DNA of 64,000 bases from Euglena gracilis (taxonomy: Eukaryota > Euglenida > Euglenophyceae > Euglenales), in NCBI GenBank assembly GCA_039621445.1, contig CP154956.1, positions 8,245,443-8,309,442 on the forward strand, written 5' to 3'. Below are positions 19,181 to 28,795 of this stretch, piece by piece; the stretch's first letter is position 1, and every line of letters starts with the position of its first letter. Position numbers and translations under genes: made by a program. The notes below the pieces were generated by a model. The model searched no databases, was not told the DNA's origin, and saw nothing but the letters and a program-made list of their open reading frames with translations.

Positions 19181-19575
19181 CCGTGGTCGAGCGGTTATAA
19201 GGTTTTTGCAGCTCGGCAAAGCCAGGCTGGACCGATCTTTTTGGCACAAAGCACCAAAATTTTGGAAACAGGATCAGAAATGGCCAAATATGGCCTTTTT
19301 TGAGGGTTGTTTTTTGGGGGGGTTTTCGCTTCAAAATTTTGGCTGGGGGGATTCGGCCCGGCCGACAAACTTCTGGCTGAAAAACCCCACCCCGCAACCC
19401 AGCCGGATTTGGGCTTTTTTGCCTGTTTTTGGGTGCCAGCCCGCAGGACACACCCCCGCTGCACCCCCACCTGGGGCCCAGCTACCCCTATCCCCGGCTG
19501 GCCGGCTGGCCCCCCCCCCCCCCGCCACACCCGGGGTCAAGAAAATACCTGTTTTGGACCCCTCCCACCCGGGGG
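19181..19575. repeat. Composite element (d), copy 1, with A-box-like head
   Basis: It begins CCGTGGTCGAGCGGTTATAAGG, similar to the head at 17858, then GGCTGGACC, AAAATTTTGG, ATGGCCAAATATGGCC and a G-run, and closes with C-runs before exon E9. It looks like a chimera of a SINE-like head and the C/G-tract composite body. Copy 2 is at about 39701-40090. Confidence 0.45.
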
Positions 19576-19579
19576 TTCC

Positions 19580-19685
19580 CAACTTCCTGTGGGCAGCGGA
19601 GCTCTCGGAGGAGGGAGAGGACGGCGAGTCGCTGCAGTTCAAGCTGCAGTCTCACTTGCAGCAGTACATAGAAATCCAGAGCCCA
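19580..19685 (+). CDS. Exon E9, copy 1 (acidic, helical)
   Basis: The frame FLWAAELSEEGEDGESLQFK continues to LQSHLQQYIEIQSP. Third positions are G/C-rich. The acceptor is unclear: the GGGCAG present in copy 1 is GGGCGG in copy 2, so an upstream AG or a different limit must be used. Copy 2 carries a Glu-to-Asp change. Confidence 0.5.
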
Positions 19686-19717
19686 GATTCCCTTGATCTT
19701 TGCGCTGGGATCAGTTT

Positions 19718-19853
19718 GACCCTGTGTGGCCTGTGTGGCCTGTGTGACTTGTGTGACCCATGTGACCTGTGTGACCTGTGCGACCTGTGTGACCTGTGTG
19801 GACCCATGTGACCATGTGACCTGTGTGGCCTGTGTGGCCTGTGTGGCCTGTGC
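19718..19853. repeat. 9-bp (CTGTGTGRC) minisatellite, copy 1
   Basis: About fourteen units of CTGTGTGACC/CTGTGTGGCC and CCATGTGACC variants follow exon E9. Copy 2 (40240-40336) has fewer units and a different order of variants. Confidence 0.8.
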
Positions 19854-20098
19854 CCTTGAGGACTGTCTTTAGGCCTACAGGACGGCCAAACGCTGATCTG
19901 GGCATCAAACGAGTCAAAATTGAATAGTCAGTTTTTTTTGAAGTTTTGGGAGGATGGACAGCGGTCTAGGGATGCCAGAAATAACTTTTTCCCCGAACTC
20001 CACCCGGTTTGTCAAAATCCGGCCATTTTTTTCATCCATTTTGCCTGTGGGTTTTGCATTGAATGTGCCAGGACGGGATTCATTTTTGCTTCAAGGCT
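19853..20098. mobile_element. Introner-like element F2, copy 1
   Basis: It starts CCCTTGAGGACTGTC and has the family interior: ACGGCCAAACGCTGATCTGG, GGATGGACAGCGGTCTAGGG, ATGCCAGAAATAAC, GTCAAAATCCGGCCATTTTT and CAGGACGGG before the right end CTTCAAGG. The ends are more diverged than in F3-F5. Copy 2 is at 40334-40590. Confidence 0.5.
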
Positions 20099-20395
20099 CC
20101 ACCTCCAACCCTCGATTCAATGCCAAGTTCGGAAAATTCGAAATTAATTTGGGTCCCTAATCTCGACAGGCGTGTGAAAATCTTCTTGGGAATTCTGCCA
20201 AATAACAATGCCATTGTAACCAACAACAAACTTTTTTTTTGCACGTTTTTTTTTTTTTCAATTTTGGGGAGCTTGACATTTTGGCAGGCTGTAGTTGGGA
20301 GGTGGCCTTGAAGGGATGGGATCCCCCCCCCCCCCCCCCCCGGCTGCGGTCGTGTGACCTTTGGTGGTCGCACGACAGGGGGGGCAAGTGGATCT

Positions 20396-20472
20396 ATGAT
20401 CCTGAGCCTCGTGCACTCGCTGAAGACGCTGACCGTCTTCGTTCCCGTGGGGGACCTGGCCATCCTTATCAA
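20396..20472 (+). CDS. Exon E10, copy 1 (hydrophobic)
   Basis: An ATG at 20396 opens MILSLVHSLKTLTVFVPVGD and then LAILI, with strong G/C bias at third positions, while the competing frame is biased toward T. It ends at AA|GTGCAC. Copy 2 lacks one A before the same GT, so the phase at the exon end would differ. The segment could form a buried helix or membrane helix. Confidence 0.5.
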
Positions 20473-20636
20473 GTGCACATTCGGGGATGGCGTTGACCAC
20501 CCACTACACCCCCCCCCCCCATCTTGCTGGGTGACCGCCCACAGATTAATAGTACAGCCTCCCTGGTTGTGGCTTGTCACGGTTGTTTCCGCCGAATATG
20601 AATCCATCCCCGGCCCTGCTGCACATCCCATGTGAG

Positions 20637-20724
20637 GTGGTGTTTCCCCCGCTGGCCTCCCTGGAGTCGGCGGCGCAGGAGGACGGCATGCCCCCGGCTG
20701 CGCTGAAGCTGACGGCAGCACCAG
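20637..20724 (+). CDS. Exon E11, copy 1
   Basis: Acceptor CATGTGAG ends at 20636. The frame VVFPPLASLESAAQEDGMPP then AALKLTAAP has G/C-rich third positions. There is no GT before the in-frame TGA at 20740; CACCAG|GAATCG gives a GA donor whose 1-nt remainder fits exon E12. Copy 2 changes Phe to Leu and Leu to Met. Confidence 0.55.
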
Positions 20725-20739
20725 GAATCGACCACTGTT

Positions 20740-21324
20740 GACAGCCCCATGGGGCTGGTATTGACAACCAATTTTTATGATTCACCTCTCCTCCCTGAAA
20801 TGGGAGTTCGGCTGCTGGTCACAGCAGCTGAAAGTTGGTGAATTATTTCATCGGCAGACGTCAGCAAAGTGTCATTGAAGGAGTCGGGGTAGGGTTCAGA
20901 TTTTCAGGCTGACGCGGGGCTAAATGTTTTGCCTAACTTGTCTCTAAAGAAAAGCCAAACGATGCCCTAAAGCTAAGCCTAATTCAGGCCAAAAAAAGTC
21001 TCCAAGCTTAGGGGTAGGTGGGGGGGGGGGCACAAGTTAACTGCTGTCATTTCACCATATATAACCATGTTCAATATGCCCATCTTATTGCAAAATAACA
21101 AACATACACAGACGTACATGTGAGACATCCACGCACCGCGGGTTCTCCCAGGATCCGGAACTAGGTGGAATTTGGTGTAGTTGGATAATTTTTGAGCGTT
21201 TTTGAGGTTTTATTTATTATATAATTATTTTGCCTACGTATTTAGCCTCCGTCTTCCCATCTGGGGCAGCTAACGTCTCTCACGTGGCACACGAAGCATT
21301 TGTTCCACCTTTCGCCCACCAGAG
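20740..21324. other. Intron-like DNA, no gene recognised
   Basis: Repeated short words CCTAA/GCCTAA around 20920-21010 and an A/T-rich tract at 21200-21235. Nothing protein-like. The copy 2 equivalent is 41213-41804. Confidence 0.4.
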
Positions 21325-21413
21325 CCGCTTCGGAGCGCCTCCCGGCGCTGCTGAATGCGCTGCAGGCGATGCGATCATTCACCGGCAGCCGCCCCGAGGC
21401 GGACCTGGAGCAG
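21325..21413 (+). CDS. Exon E12, copy 1: start of SAM-like domain
   Basis: Acceptor CCACCAGAG ends at 21324. The frame ASERLPALLNALQAMRSFTG then SRPEADLEQ joins E11 (remainder G) and ends in phase 0 at GAGCAG|GCTGCT, a GC donor. Third positions are G/C-rich. The joined E12-E13-E14 product resembles a sterile alpha motif domain. Identical in copy 2. Confidence 0.6.
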
Positions 21414-21495
21414 GCTGCTTTTTTGCTTGGATCTCCATTCGATTCTCAGTCCCCCCCCCAGGAGGCTGATTTTTGTGCACGCCATGTGGATTTGT

Positions 21496-21540
21496 GGAGG
21501 TGGAGGTGGAGGTGGAGGTGGATGTGTGGATGTGTGGATG
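21496..21540. repeat. (GGAGGT)n / (GGATGTGT)n short tandem repeats
   Basis: Four GGAGGT units followed by GGATGTGT units between E12 and E13, the same in copy 2 at 41976-42020. Confidence 0.6.
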
Positions 21541-21581
21541 GGGGACCTCCAAAGGGTCTGTAGAGGAAGCCTGGCCTGGAG

Positions 21582-21648
21582 GTGCGCACGTTCCTGCGCA
21601 AGAACCAGCTGCTGCAGTACGAGGGGGTGCTGGTCCACGAACTGGGCT
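21582..21648 (+). CDS. Exon E13, copy 1: SAM-like helices 1-2
   Basis: Acceptor GGCCTGGAG ends at 21581. The frame VRTFLRKNQLLQYEGVLVHE then LG has the spacing of the first SAM helices (F-L-x-x-x-x-L-x-x-Y). The donor is GGCT|GTGCTC at 21649, leaving one base that joins E14 in frame. Followed by a long GA microsatellite. Identical in copy 2. Confidence 0.65.
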
Positions 21649-21667
21649 GTGCTCAGGGCCACACACC

Positions 21668-22582
<915 letters not shown>

Positions 22583-22684
22583 GTAACAACCAAGCATGGA
22601 AGTGCAGAAGCCTCTTTTGCTCATTCTGCTTTGCTTTTCGGTGGAAAAGTGCAAACGGTTGTTCAAAAAGTTTTCCTGGCACAG
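22583..22684 (+). CDS. Doubtful exon, copy 1, with consensus donor
   Basis: 34 codons from an AG (22581-22582) to CAG|GTAAGT at 22685 read HGSAEASFAHSALLFGGKVQ then TVVQKVFLAQ. The donor is a perfect consensus, but third positions are A/T-rich and the exon would interrupt the SAM-like E13-E14 join. In copy 2 the frame has a stop. It may be an alternative or non-coding exon. Confidence 0.3.
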
Positions 22685-22881
22685 GTAAGTCTTTGCTGCC
22701 TCCTGTCCAGCAGGAAAGTGTTCATCACAAGAGTTCCCAGAGGAATTCACATGCACCTGGCCTGTTTTGCATTTTTTGTTGCATTTTTTGCATTGCGTTT
22801 TATTTTGAAACGTGCGGGCGTGCGTGTCTGGGCTGTGTCACAGCCCCCCCCCACCTTGTCGGGCCTTTTTTTTGCGACAAG

Positions 22882-23034
22882 GGAGCCCAGGCCGCCCCGG
22901 CGGGGACCTCCGGGAGGCGGGGCTCAGCGAGCAGGCCCGCATCATACTGCTGGCGGCGCTGCAGGGGGACGACATGCTGGGGAAGCTGCGCAGCCGCGCG
23001 GCGGAGCTCAGGGCCGCCGAGCCGCCCATGTGGC
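22882..23034 (+). CDS. Exon E14, copy 1: SAM-like helices 4-5 and beyond
   Basis: A pyrimidine tract and ACAAG acceptor (to 22881) precede RPGGDLREAGLSEQARIILL, then AALQGDDMLGKLRSRAAELR and AAEPPMW. The donor is TGGC|GTACGG at 23035. GDLREAGLSEQARIILLAAL fits the last SAM helices (D-L-x-x-x-G-L, then R-x-x-I-L). Very G/C-rich third positions. Identical in copy 2. Confidence 0.7.
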
Positions 23035-23387
23035 GTACGGGGTCCGGTGGGGAGAGGGTGGAGTGCCAACGCCAACAAGGGGGACATTGTCTGCCCGCCT
23101 ACCAATGGGAATGCCCTGCCTGACAAACTGTCAAGGTCCTGGCAGCCGGCCTGTCACTCTTGGAAGGTTGCGATACGAGCCCATCTCTCAAGCGACAGTT
23201 TCTCGGGGGGGATAGGAAAAAAATTCCCGAACACAGAATTGGGAGCACTTTTTTTTGTTCTGGCGGGCCCGATTCTATTGAATCTATGTAGGGGCTGCAA
23301 AAACTCCACCAGCCAAGAAACATCGAGTGTCCCCCCCCCCCGCCTCCCTCGCATGTCTCGCTGTCCCTGCCCGCAAGCTCTGAGAAG

Positions 23388-23483
23388 GTCATCTACGTCC
23401 ACTTGGGGTCAGGACAGGTGGAGCAGCCAAAGACCAAGTTGAACCTGATGTTCAAGGACACCGTGGTCAGAGCCCAGAGAAGG
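23388..23483 (+). CDS. Exon E15, copy 1
   Basis: Acceptor CTCTGAGAAG ends at 23387 and the donor AGG|GTAGCA is at 23484; 32 codons in phase 0. The frame VIYVHLGSGQVEQPKTKLNL then MFKDTVVRAQRR has a beta-strand-like start and a basic helix. Copy 2 differs by six substitutions within about 22 bp. Confidence 0.6.
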
Positions 23484-24407
23484 GTAGCAAATTAGAGAAT
23501 GCCAATTTCTGGAGCTCAATACTAATCAGCATTTATCAAACAAAAGCCACACGAATGCAAACGGTCACCTCAAATGAAGCAGTATGAATAGCCACAACAA
23601 ACAGTTTGAGAGGAATTGAAGGATCCTTGAAATAAGGTCGTTATTTACTGGAATAATGATGCACTTCAAAAAAGTGTGTGCTTTGATTGAAAGTGACAGT
23701 GTTTTATTCCAGCACTGGACATTACATCTTGTATTTGCAATTCCTCTGATGCCTGTCCCGAATGCCTTTGAGCCGACGCCTGTCCCCGGCGCTGCCTGGC
23801 AAGTGATTACCATGGCCAAGGGGTGACCCTGGTCACCCTTCGCTGACCACACGCATGAGTACGAAGAGACACTCAGCCTGCTGGGCTTGAAGGAGGTGGA
23901 CTCGACGGCACCACTGCTCACCATACCCTGTTGCCCAAGGGTTTCCAGGGCGTTCCAACATGGTCAGTCAGCCAGCATGAGCCCAAGGTGACACGTAGGT
24001 TTGGCGACAACCTCATGGGGATGATCTGGGGCGGGTGTTGAAAACCGTGCAGCAATTGCCTTGGGGATTGTTCTGGAATTTCGCTTCCGATTCGTAGGTC
24101 CGAAATCAATTCTCAGAACATTGAGACGCCCGTGGAAATGGTCTCCCCCGTCCTTTGCTTGTCCATGACACACCCACTGTACCAGCCACACTTTTCCTGC
24201 ACCCAAAATGCTTTATGGTCTTTGGTGCGGTGCCCATGACACGGTTTGCCCATGACCCCCCACACGACGTCCCTTCCTGCGGTGTGCAGGCTTCTTTTTA
24301 AGGAAGTGTGCGTCCCCAGGTGAGGGGGCGTGGGTGCGTATGGGCAGGCAGGGCACTTTCGACCTCCCCCTGGAGGGGGGTGGGGTTTTTGGGTAACCCC
24401 CCCATTT

Positions 24408-24705
24408 AAACTGACCCCCTTCTAAACCGACCGACCCTTCCAAACCGACCCATTGCAGAATTTCAACCAAAAACAGAAATAAACCGACCCATGGCAAGTT
24501 GGCTGCATGCACAAACATGCACCACAGAATGGAAGCCGCCAACAGAAAGAGCGTCCAGGCTCATCGAATGGTTATTTTTGCATGAAATATTTGCAGACGG
24601 AGCGCTGTTTGGTTGGCGCCTGGACAGGACGGTAGAAAGCGAATCAGTCATTGGTGTGACAGGAGAAACATGAAATTACCCTCTGAAACCGACCCCCCCC
24701 CTCCC
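24408..24705. repeat. AAACCGACCC phrase module inside the foldback
   Basis: AAACTGACCCCC, AAACCGACCGACCC, AAACCGACCCATTGC and AAACCGACCCATGGC at 24407-24495, and GAAACCGACCCCCCCC at 24685-24700, bracket the 60-codon frame. Confidence 0.55.
24491..24673 (+). CDS. 60-aa ORF in foldback spacer, copy 1
   Basis: ATG at 24491 to TGA at 24671-24673. The frame starts MASWLHAQTCTTEWKPPTER and continues RLIEWLFLHEIFADGALFGW, with a polar tail. It is not low complexity, has no recognisable family, and is identical in copy 2. Its place between inverted arms suggests either an element-encoded small protein or an exon (Trp/Phe-rich helix). Chance cannot be excluded for 60 codons. Confidence 0.4.
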   Translation: MASWLHAQTCTTEWKPPTERASRLIEWLFLHEIFADGALFGWRLDRTVESESVIGVTGET

Positions 24706-24974
24706 GGAAGGGACGTCATGTGGGGGGTCATGGGCAAACTGTGTTATGGGCACCGCACCAAAGACCATAAAGCATTTTGGGTGCGGAAAAAGCGTGGCTG
24801 GTACAGTGGGTGTGCCATGGGCAAGCAAAGGACGGGGGAGACCATTTCCACGGGCATCTCAATGTTCTGAGAATTGATTTCGGACCTCCGAGTCGGAAGC
24901 GAAATTCCAGAACAATCCCCAAGCCCTCCAGGATTTCCGCCAACCCAGAAGCCTTTAACTGATGGGTCAGGTAA

Positions 24975-25430
24975 ACCCCAACAAATAAGACCCCCTTCCA
25001 AGAAAGACCCCCCAAAATAAGGGCCGATCGAACAAAAATTCAAAAAATAAGACCCCCCCAAATAAGAATAAGACCCCCCCTGACGGCACGAAGCGCTGGG
25101 GAGGGTGAAAAATTTCCCTGAAGAATTACCAAAAACCCCAATTTTGGACAGAAAAATGATGGTACTTAATTTTTTTTGGATTTTTGAAGTGCAAAAAAAA
25201 AACAAGGTTAATGTATAAATTGTACTAATTTACACATGCCACAATCGCCGAATGAAAAAGTTTATCTTTTTGGGAACCTGAGAAAGATGATTTTTTTCGA
25301 GCCCCGGTGGGTCAAGAAAACATCCAAAAACAAGCCCCCCCCCCAAAATAAGACCCATTGCTGGAGAGGATCCAGCAATGGACCCAAAAGTAAGACCCGG
25401 GTCTCATTTTTTGGGGGGGTTAGTGCTCTA
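24975..25430. repeat. AATAAGACCCCCC phrase modules, copy 1
   Basis: ACAAATAAGACCCCC, AAAATAAGACCCCCCC and AATAAGAATAAGACCCCCCC at 24980-25080; AAAATAAGACCC, AAGTAAGACCCGGGTCTCATT and a 12-bp hairpin TTGCTGGAGAGGATCCAGCAA at 25345-25415. It shares its phrase with 3400-3562. The copy 2 equivalent is 45375-45830 and appears identical. Confidence 0.55.
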
Positions 25431-25593
25431 TCACACCCCCAAGGCACTGGGGCCCGAAAATGGCCATTTTCAAGGTTGGCACCGGGGGTGGGGTGTGCCT
25501 TCTATGGGCAGGCCCCCCGAAGCCCAAGGCACCCCCCTCCCCCAACAGGAACCCTGGGGATGAGCTGGTACCCCCCCCCCCTTTGCTGAGCAG

Positions 25594-25708
25594 TCGTCCC
25601 GGGGGGACCCGCCTCGTCCTCGCCTGCGAGCTGCAGCTGCGGGCCGTCCCCGGCGCCTCCTTCGAGGCTGCTCTGGCGGAGTTCCTCGGAACGAGGCGGC
25701 CGTCGACG
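25594..25708 (+). CDS. Exon E16, copy 1
   Basis: After a C-run, acceptor TTGCTGAGCAG ends at 25593; the donor is TCGACG|GTGCCG at 25709. The frame RPGGTRLVLACELQLRAVPG then ASFEAALAEFLGTRRPS is very G/C-rich at third positions. It looks like a beta-strand followed by a helix; no family is assigned. Identical in copy 2. Confidence 0.65.
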
Positions 25709-25735
25709 GTGCCGAATGCCGCAGGGCTACCAAGA

Positions 25736-26160
25736 ATACCCCCCCCCCCCCGCCTCCCCAGAACCAGGGGTTTTTTTAGTCGTGGAACCCCGGGGGGGGG
25801 GTAGGGGGGGTGGGTCCGGCTGAGCCACCCCCCCCCCCAGGGGGCCCCGGAGGGGGTGGGATATACCTTTCGGCGCCGAAGGCACCGAAATTTTTTTGAA
25901 AAGGTGCTAGCATTAGCATTGGCATTTTTCGCGATTTTTTGGCCAATTTCAGGGGAAAGTGGGTGGGTGAGTGGGGACCCCTCCTCCACCCCGGTCTTAA
26001 AGAAACCCCTGTCTGGGGTTATACGGTAAGCCCTCAAAACCGTGTGGGTGGAGCGTGGGGGTGGGGTCGCACGCCACACCCCCACCCCCTTCCTGGCAGG
26101 TGGGGGTGGGGGAAGGTCCAACCCCCCTCACCAGGCTGTCTCGTGCACCTACCACCTCCC
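25736..26160. repeat. Composite C/G-tract element (e), copy 1
   Basis: C- and G-runs at 25739-25752 and 25789-25845, the hairpin CGGCGCCGAAGGCACCG (25871-25887), AAATTTTTTT, then GCTAGCATTAGC and CACCCCCACCCCC/GGTGGGGGTGGGGG words. Copy 2 is at 46136-46555. Confidence 0.55.
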
Positions 26161-26514
26161 CTGTGACACACCCTCAATTTGGATGACGGATGACGACCGT
26201 TCAGAGAAGATCCGCAGCGGGGGCTCCGTTACAACAGCTTGCACAGTCCCAATACAACATGCGGTGGTGCTTCGGCGGTACTGCACGGCACTGCAGCGGA
26301 AGGCGCCGGGAGCCCAAATCGGCCACTTGCCTGGCCAGGCCAGGCTGCACTTTGCCTGATCAGGCCCAAATTCGACCCGAACAAAAGGTCTGTTCTTGCA
26401 GCGGGCAGGCACACGACTCAAGGCACCACCCAAATTTGATCGGGCGCCTCTGCGCATCGTACATCCCGCCGCCACTCAGTGTCCGGGTCAGGCTTGTGCT
26501 TAGTCGGATGCCTA

Positions 26515-26762
26515 CCCTACGGGGGGGGGGGTGTGCTAGGGGCAGGCACCCCATAGCACCCGGGGGGGGGGGTTTGGGGGGTGCCTGCCCATAGCCCCCC
26601 AACCCCGACGCCAAAGGCGCCGGGGGCCCGGAAAAGGCCATTTTCAATGAAAATTTTCTGGGTCCCCCCAGGACCCCTACCCCACTCCCAGGGGGGGGGG
26701 TGTGCCTGCTAGGGGCAGGCACCCTATAACACCCACCCACCCCCTCCCCCCCGGTCGGTAAG
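26515..26762. repeat. Composite C/G-tract element (f), copy 1
   Basis: GGCAGGCACCCCATAGCACCC and GTGTGCCTGCTAGGGGCAGG words are inverted around a core of GCCAAAGGCGCCGGGGGCCC (26611-26630), AAAAGGCCATTTTCAATGAAAATTTTC and GGGTCCCCCC. Copy 2 is at 46915-47155. It directly precedes exon E17. Confidence 0.6.
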
Positions 26763-26768
26763 CACAAG

Positions 26769-26875
26769 CATGGTCCGGGTGATGGTGCGGCAGAAGAAGT
26801 GCTACTGCATCTTCAGCGTGCCTTCCTTCTCCGAGAGGGAGTGTGCGGATTTTAACGAGGCCGTCGACAACCTCG
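26769..26875 (+). CDS. Exon E17, copy 1
   Basis: Acceptor GCACAAG ends at 26768, with an ATG at 26770 in frame. The frame MVRVMVRQKKCYCIFSVPSF then SERECADFNEAVDNL ends at the donor CTCG|GTAATG at 26876. The two differences to copy 2 (CCT/CCG, TTT/TTC) are both silent, which supports the frame. Confidence 0.7.
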
Positions 26876-27659
26876 GTAATGTTCCGCCCTAATCCCACCT
26901 CTTCTGTTGCTTCCACTGCTGCTTCCACCGCTGCTTTACTTTCCGTATCCCCCCCCCTCTTGAGTCGACATAATCCTCACATCAGCGCATTTCCAACACA
27001 ATTTTTCTCCACCAACGTTTCAAGACCCTGCGCTGATTATGAGGCATTCATGTTTAGGGTCTTCTTCAGGTTGCCAAAAATGCCCTAATGGTGTCCTTTG
27101 ATGGGGGCTGATAATTAGATACAGGGTGGCTTGGAAATGGGATGAGCAAAGCAACACAGAGAGAACCACCCCTCCACCTTGCAAGGGGTCCGGACCGACC
27201 CAAAGGGGACTTGGGACACCCCCAAAAGTCTAGAAAAGAAAGAAAGATCACATTTTTCCTTCCAGCACTTTGTGCCGAAGATTTTTTGGCAATCTTGACA
27301 AGTTTTCGTCGGCCAAAAACTTCCCAAAGTAGCATTCTGGGTCGATTTTTGGGGTAAAAGTTTTCAGCCGTGCAACTGTTGGCAGGCAGTCCCCACCCCC
27401 TTCGTCGGACCCTTATATTGAACCCCGACCCAATCCCCTTTTTCAGGGCTCTTGAAACGATGCAAATATGCATTATTATTTTTGTGTTAACCTTCAATAA
27501 AGCCTCCTTACATGGGTAAACTAATGTGTTCCTTTTCGACCCCCCCCCCCCATTTCCTGCTTGGGCTTGCCACATTCCCTCTGAAGGGGGTCAGACTTCG
27601 ACGGGCGGCATCCGCTGTGTGGGCAGTTTCGCTCACGCTGGGGACCTTGTGGAGGTCAA
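26876..27659. other. Intron-like DNA with a possible exon near 27600
   Basis: A protein-like frame ending at the left edge of element F3 (STGGIRCVGSFAHAGDLVEV, about 27599-27658) may be the exon that F3 interrupts; it cannot be fixed because its phase does not match E18. The rest is non-coding. The copy 2 equivalent is 47269-48041. Confidence 0.35.
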
Positions 27660-27837
27660 GGCGGTCCATATGGGACGGATTTTCTTTCTTTCTTTCCTTT
27701 TTTTTTCACGATTTCTTCTCCCGATTTCGACCTGTTTTTGCCCCAAAAAAATGTTATTTTTTGGCCACCTTTTCTGTGGATTTCTCATTGTGCTGGGCCG
27801 AATTTTTCAGCATTTTTTTTTCCATTAAGGACTGCCC
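27660..27837. mobile_element. Introner-like element F3, copy 1
   Basis: The left end GGCGGTCCATATGGGACGG and right end CCATTAAGGACTGCCC are inverted. The interior has TCCCGATTTCGACCTGTTTTTGCC, GTTATTTTTTGGCCACC and TGTGCTGGGCCG, as in the other members. Exon E18 begins at AAG|G inside the right end, so the terminal repeat appears to provide the splice acceptor and the first codons. Confidence 0.65.
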
Positions 27838-27885
27838 TGGTGGAGGCCTATGCCAAGGGCTCGGTAGACGCCATTCTGCAGCCCA
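27830..27885 (+). CDS. Exon E18, copy 1
   Basis: Acceptor CCATTAAG ends at 27829. The frame TALVEAYAKGSVDAILQP then reaches the donor CCCA|GTGAGG at 27886. One silent difference (ACT/ACC) separates the copies. G/C-rich third positions; a short helix. Confidence 0.6.
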
Positions 27886-28287
27886 GTGAGGCAGGAGGCA
27901 GCTGGCTTCCCTTTCACTCCACTGGCTCAGCCCATGTCTGTTTACATTTCCCTGTTGATAATGGTGGCAACTGCGTTGAATGGCTGAACAAGTCAACACC
28001 AAATTTCCTCGCGGTTTTTTAGGTGGTACTCAATTCTTATTACCAGCTCATACCAGAGAACCTGTTAGGCTGTTACCAGAGAACAGAGGCTGTCTATCGG
28101 TCAACCTGCCAGGTGACAAGTTGCCCGGGGGGGGGGGGGGTTGGTAATGTGTGGGAATTGGAGGCATGCTTGTCTGCCATACGCAGATGGATCCACTGCA
28201 GTTTAACCCCCACGCTGTGAGACTTTTAACCCCAAACAGTGCACTTATTTTGACCAATTCAATGAAAAATGTCATTTGCTGAATGCA

Positions 28288-28561
28288 GGGCGGTCCATAA
28301 GGGACAGGAAAGTTTTTTTTTTATTTCCTTAAGGACTCCAGGCTGGGACTTGAATGGGCACATAAATTAAACAGTCAAAAAACACAGCTTTTGATGATTT
28401 GGGTGGATGGACAATGGCCCAAGGGTGCCAGGAATCAAAATTTTTCCTGATGTCGACCTGTTCTTGCTGAAAAATGCCAAAATTTCTTGCCCATTTTCCT
28501 GTATATTTTTGCTGTGCTGGGACAGCGGAGTTTTTTTTTTTTAATTTGCTTAAGGACCGGC
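28288..28561. mobile_element. Introner-like element F4, copy 1
   Basis: GGGCGGTCCATAAGGGACAGG at the left and TTAAGGACCGGC at the right are inverted ends. The interior has GGTGGATGGACAATGGCCCA, AGGGTGCCAGGAATC, GATGTCGACCTGTTC, CCATTTTCCTGTATATTTTT and GCTGGGACAG. Exon E19 starts within the right end at AAG|GACCGG. Confidence 0.65.
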
Positions 28562-28609
28562 TGAATGACATGGAACTGCGGTGTCGAGGATCACCTGCAA
28601 CCTCGGAGT
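28555..28609 (+). CDS. Exon E19, copy 1
   Basis: Acceptor GCTTAAG ends at 28554 inside element F4. The frame DRLNDMELRCRGSPATSE ends at the donor GAGT|GTGAGC at 28610. Copy 2 has one Ser-to-Leu change. Confidence 0.55.
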
Positions 28610-28666
28610 GTGAGCAAAAAAATACCCAAGAGTGAGAAAAAGCAATGTTTTTTTTTTAGTAAACAG

Positions 28667-28795
28667 TGCGCTGCTGTCAGTGCGGCCAGAGCTGCCTCCC
28701 TGCCCCCGGCCCTGTATGGCCACTGCGAGATCCGGCTGGACGAGCGGTGGTACGAGAGCCTGACCCCACCGCTGCTTGGCGGTGGTCCTCCCGGG
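28667..28795 (+). CDS. Exon E20, copy 1
   Basis: A T-tract and acceptor AGTAAACAG end at 28666; the donor is CCGGG|GTGTAAG at 28796. The 43-codon frame reads VSAARAASLPPALYGHCEIR then LDERWYESLTPPLLGG, with G/C-rich third positions. Identical in copy 2. No family is assigned. Confidence 0.65.

Larger units (their letters stand above)
24061..24923. mobile_element. Foldback element with about 217-bp arms and an internal ORF, copy 1
   Basis: The left arm 24061-24277 starts CTTGGGGATTGTTCTGG; the right arm 24706-24923 is its reverse complement with few mismatches, ending CCAGAACAATCCCCAAG. The 428-bp spacer contains AAACCGACCC phrase words and a 60-codon ATG frame. The arms include a diverged form of the TCCATGACACACC word that flanks E7. 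No target-site duplication was identified. Confidence 0.75.

Noticed and set aside
19181-19240. Possible tRNA gene (A-box-like start)
   Set aside because: No B box, no acceptor stem pairing and no anticodon arm could be found. Kept only as an A-box-like repeat head.
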